DNA of 64,000 nt from an uncultured Lachnospiraceae bacterium (GTDB lineage: Bacteria > Bacillota > Clostridia > Lachnospirales > Lachnospiraceae): assembly GCA_900549995.1 (NCBI GenBank), contig URQQ01000007.1, positions 37,766-101,765 of the forward strand. Direction: 5' to 3'. The notes under the pieces are model-generated. The model was given only the letters and a program-made list of their open reading frames with translations. It searched no databases and was not told where the DNA came from. The translations under genes were made by a program, and so were the position numbers. This document shows, piece by piece, positions 61,339 to 64,000 of the stretch (its first letter is position 1; every line of letters starts with the position of its first letter).

Positions 61339-62814
61339 ATGATCCAATTTGAGAACGTATCCTTTTCCTATCAGGGGCAGGAGAGTGGCAGCCTGCATGA
61401 CATCAGCCTGACGGTTGAGGATGGGCAGTGTGTCCTTTTTTGTGGAAGGAGCGGCTGTGGCAAGACTACAGTGACCAGGCTGGTTAATGGCCTGATCCCT
61501 TACTTTTATACAGGCGAAATGGCAGGCTCAGTCAAGGTAGACGGTAAGGACATTGCAGATCTGCCTATGTATCAGATTGCAGAAAGGGTAGGCTCTGTAT
61601 TTCAAAACCCTCGTACACAGTTTTTTAATGTAGATACCGACAGTGAAATTGCCTTTGGGATTGAAAATGAGGCCCGCCCGCCGGAGGAACTCATTTCACG
61701 AGTTGACCAGACCACCACTGACCTGCATATAGAAAAGCTGCGGAACAGAAATATTTTTGAGTTATCCGGCGGCGAAAAGCAGAAGATCGCATTTGCATCT
61801 GTTTACGCAATGAATCCAGATGTTTATCTGTTGGATGAGCCTTCATCGAATCTGGATATGACAGCAATCCAGGAGTTGAAGGAACATCTGCGTCTGGTCA
61901 AAGCACAGGGAAAAACGATCTTGATCGCGGAACACAGACTTTACTATCTGATGGATGTGGTGGACAGGATTGTCTATTTGGAACATGGGCGCATTAAAAC
62001 TATTTTCACCCCGGAGGAATTTCGCAGGCTGCCCGGCGCGGCACGGAATGCGATGGGACTTCGGGCAACTGACCTTCAGAAAGAAGAGCCAAAAGGGCTG
62101 CTTACTGCCAAAGACGTGTCTGATTTGGAAATACGGGATGTTTCGCTGTATTACAAAAAACGTGTTATTTTAGAACATATCAATCTGGCAGTGAGTTCCG
62201 GAGAGGTCATAGCAGTTGTAGGTCATAATGGAGCAGGAAAAACAACCTTCTCCCGTGCACTGTGCGGGCTGCATAAGGAATGTGACGGTACTTTCCTTTG
62301 GAAAGGGAAAACTCTCGGGGCAAAGCAGCGGTTAAAACTTTCTTATATGGTCATGCAGGATGTCAACTATGAGCTGTTTGCAGAGAGTGTGGAGGCTGAG
62401 TGCTCTTTTGGGATAAAAAAACCGGACAGGGAGGTCTTAGAGCAGACGATAGAGGATCTGGGGCTTTACAAGTTCCGGGAACGGCATCCCAATACCCTGT
62501 CAGGCGGACAGAAACAGCGTGTGGCCGCGGCAGTCAGCATGGTATGTAAAAAAGAACTGCTGGTCTTTGATGAACCTACCAGCGGCCTTGATTACGACAG
62601 CATGACCCAGGTTGCCGCCCTGATCCGTAAATTATCGGATGCAGGGAAAATCGTTTTTGTTGTGACCCATGATTATGAATTTGTCTGCCGTATCTGTTCG
62701 CGCGTCCTTCATTTTGATGAGGGTGAGATGCCGGATGATCTGCTTGTAGAGTCTGGGAATCTCCCCCGGATAAAAGAATTGTTTGGTATTGGAAGGGAAA
62801 GGGGCGGCGTTTAA
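61339..62814 (+). CDS. ECF-type ATPase with two fused ABC domains
   Basis: 491 residues that hold two complete ABC domains. The first has Walker A CGRSGCGKTT, LSGGEKQK, LLDEPSSNLD; the second Walker A VGHNGAGKTT, LSGGQKQR, VFDEPTSGLD. In most ECF systems EcfA1 and EcfA2 are two genes; here they are one chain. It would power the S and T components encoded just before it. Starts 1 bp after the T-component stop. Confidence 0.9.
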   Translation: MIQFENVSFSYQGQESGSLHDISLTVEDGQCVLFCGRSGCGKTTVTRLVNGLIPYFYTGEMAGSVKVDGKDIADLPMYQIAERVGSVFQNPRTQFFNVDTDSEIAFGIENEARPPEELISRVDQTTTDLHIEKLRNRNIFELSGGEKQKIAFASVYAMNPDVYLLDEPSSNLDMTAIQELKEHLRLVKAQGKTILIAEHRLYYLMDVVDRIVYLEHGRIKTIFTPEEFRRLPGAARNAMGLRATDLQKEEPKGLLTAKDVSDLEIRDVSLYYKKRVILEHINLAVSSGEVIAVVGHNGAGKTTFSRALCGLHKECDGTFLWKGKTLGAKQRLKLSYMVMQDVNYELFAESVEAECSFGIKKPDREVLEQTIEDLGLYKFRERHPNTLSGGQKQRVAAAVSMVCKKELLVFDEPTSGLDYDSMTQVAALIRKLSDAGKIVFVVTHDYEFVCRICSRVLHFDEGEMPDDLLVESGNLPRIKELFGIGRERGGV

Positions 62815-62815
62815 A

Positions 62816-64000
62816 ATGAAAAGAAAAGAGAAGAGCAGGATCGCATTGCTGCTTAGCTGGGCAGGCGGACATAAGGCATGGATGATCGCGGCTGTTGTGT
62901 TGTCTTTGGTCAGTGGGCTTTGTATGATGGTTCCCTATGTTGGGATTTATCGGCTCATGGATGCTGTGTTTTCCGGTGTGTGTACACAGGAGCTTGCGGT
63001 GCATGTGGCAGTCATGATTGCATTGGCAGTTCTTTTGCGTTTTATGTTGTTCGGCTGTTCAGGAGTAGCTGCCCACAAAGGGGCTTATGGTGCATTGTTT
63101 AAAGTCCGCTGTATGGTGGCTGAGCACATGGCACAGATGCCTCTTGGAGCCTTGAATGAGCGGCGGACCGGCGATATTAAGACTGTAATGAATGAGGATA
63201 TTGAAAAACTGGAATTATTTTTGGCACATAATCTGCCGGACTTGGTTTGCTATCTGGTTGGCCCGGTTATTATTTTTGTGTATCTGCTGACGATCAATGT
63301 ACCCTTGGCAGTGATTTCCCTTATACCACTGGTGGCTGCCGTGCTTGTCATGGGGATTATGTTCCGGAACACCGATTACCTGATGGAGCGTGCCAACCGT
63401 TCCATTACTTCACTCAATTCGGTTATGATTGAGTACATCAGTGGGATGAAACTGATCAAAGCCTATAACATGGGCAGCCAGTCCTTCCAAAAGTATGCAG
63501 ATGCGATCAGGGAGGAAAATGACATGTGGAACGAAACATCCAGAAGGATGGGGCCGCCCTATGCGGCTTTTGTAGTCATTATCGAGTGCGGCATGTTGCT
63601 GATGGTGCCCTTTGGCGGAATGTTTTTCTTAAAGGGCTCTTTGTCAGCAAGCGCCTTATTGCTGTTTGTTTATGTTGGGTCCATGTACCTGACGGAGATC
63701 CGGCCGCTCCAGGAGCTGGGGACAAATTTTGCAAATGTACTGAATGCTGTCACGAAGGCAAATGAGATTTTGAATATTCCGATTTATGAGGGAGGTATCG
63801 ACTTCCCGCCCAGACATGATATTGAATTGAGAAATGTCAGTTTTTCTTATGATGGAAAGTCTGATGTACTGACACAGTGCAGTCTGAAGATCAAAGACGG
63901 GGAACGCATGGCACTTCTTGGATGTTCCGGTGCGGGGAAGAGTACCGTGATCGAACTGATCTCCCGTTTTTACGATGTACAGGAAGGTGAGGTATTGATC
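62816..64000 (+). CDS. ABC transporter ATP-binding/permease protein, type I exporter fold (3' end cut)
   Basis: 395 codons are visible and the frame is open to the right edge. About six membrane helices (e.g. residues 24-48, 60-85, 140-175) are followed by an ATPase domain starting near residue 340 with Walker A GCSGAGKST at about 366. It begins 1 bp after the ECF ATPase stop. Exporter-type half-transporters in such operons can act as importers (YbtP/Q- and IrtA/B-like proteins import ferric siderophores), which would fit a metallophore uptake locus with an AraC regulator; this is inference. A second half-transporter gene is expected just outside the window. Confidence 0.85.
   Translation, partial: MKRKEKSRIALLLSWAGGHKAWMIAAVVLSLVSGLCMMVPYVGIYRLMDAVFSGVCTQELAVHVAVMIALAVLLRFMLFGCSGVAAHKGAYGALFKVRCMVAEHMAQMPLGALNERRTGDIKTVMNEDIEKLELFLAHNLPDLVCYLVGPVIIFVYLLTINVPLAVISLIPLVAAVLVMGIMFRNTDYLMERANRSITSLNSVMIEYISGMKLIKAYNMGSQSFQKYADAIREENDMWNETSRRMGPPYAAFVVIIECGMLLMVPFGGMFFLKGSLSASALLLFVYVGSMYLTEIRPLQELGTNFANVLNAVTKANEILNIPIYEGGIDFPPRHDIELRNVSFSYDGKSDVLTQCSLKIKDGERMALLGCSGAGKSTVIELISRFYDVQEGEVLI

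Noticed and set aside
1..64000. tRNA, rRNA, CRISPR arrays and prophage or conjugation genes
   Set aside because: Searched by eye for cloverleaf ends, spaced direct repeats, integrases, relaxases and phage proteins; none found.

Overview
The window looks like a chromosome segment of a Gram-positive gut Clostridia, most likely a Lachnospiraceae member of the Dorea/Mediterraneibacter/Blautia type. This is inferred from moderate GC, AGGAGG ribosome sites, sigma-A promoters of the TTGACA/TATAAT kind, a T-box leader, ATP-type PEP carboxykinase, ECF transporters, and a type IV pilus locus with no outer-membrane secretin. No tRNA, rRNA, CRISPR array, prophage or complete insertion sequence was seen.

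Layout. 1-2253: end of a GH2 beta-mannosidase and a lyxose/mannose isomerase-like cupin, probably a mannoside catabolism pair. 2254-2661: a transposase-less element with hairpin ends of the REP/RAYT kind. 2671-10277: MATE transporter, zinc protease, phospholipase-D-like enzyme, PHP hydrolase, DUF975 protein and a membrane diguanylate cyclase. 10332-12595 (minus): feoAB with a Fur-like operator on its promoter. 12682-17183: CmpB-like membrane protein, a zinc-ribbon protein, then a VTT membrane protein with two GT4 glycosyltransferases resembling the pneumococcal glycolipid pair (alMGS/CpoA).

17314-36361 is the main attraction: a complete monoderm type IV pilus locus. It starts with a 2435-residue prepilin that carries a huge GLUG-repeat ectodomain, followed by GspK/PilX-, GspI/PilV- and GspJ/PilW-like minor pilins. 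A pilin with its own promoter and terminator comes next, with a bitopic protein of unknown role, then prepilin peptidase, PilC, a PilM-PilN fusion, PilO, PilB and PilT. Two large-headed pilins follow on the opposite strand. The four minor pilin genes look like a tip complex with the giant protein as a built-in adhesin.

36362-64000: a repeat/palindrome array, leuCD, a DUF6020 membrane protein, an NhaC antiporter, an MNT/HEPN toxin-antitoxin pair, a Bce-like ABC transporter with a LytTR/GHKL two-component system, thrC, a probable 6S RNA followed by a cloverleaf-like repeat, pckA, yihY, T-box-controlled pheST, queA, and at the right edge an AraC-regulated ECF transporter with the start of an ABC exporter-type protein. 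That last cluster resembles metal or metallophore uptake systems, and a DtxR-like palindrome lies upstream of it.
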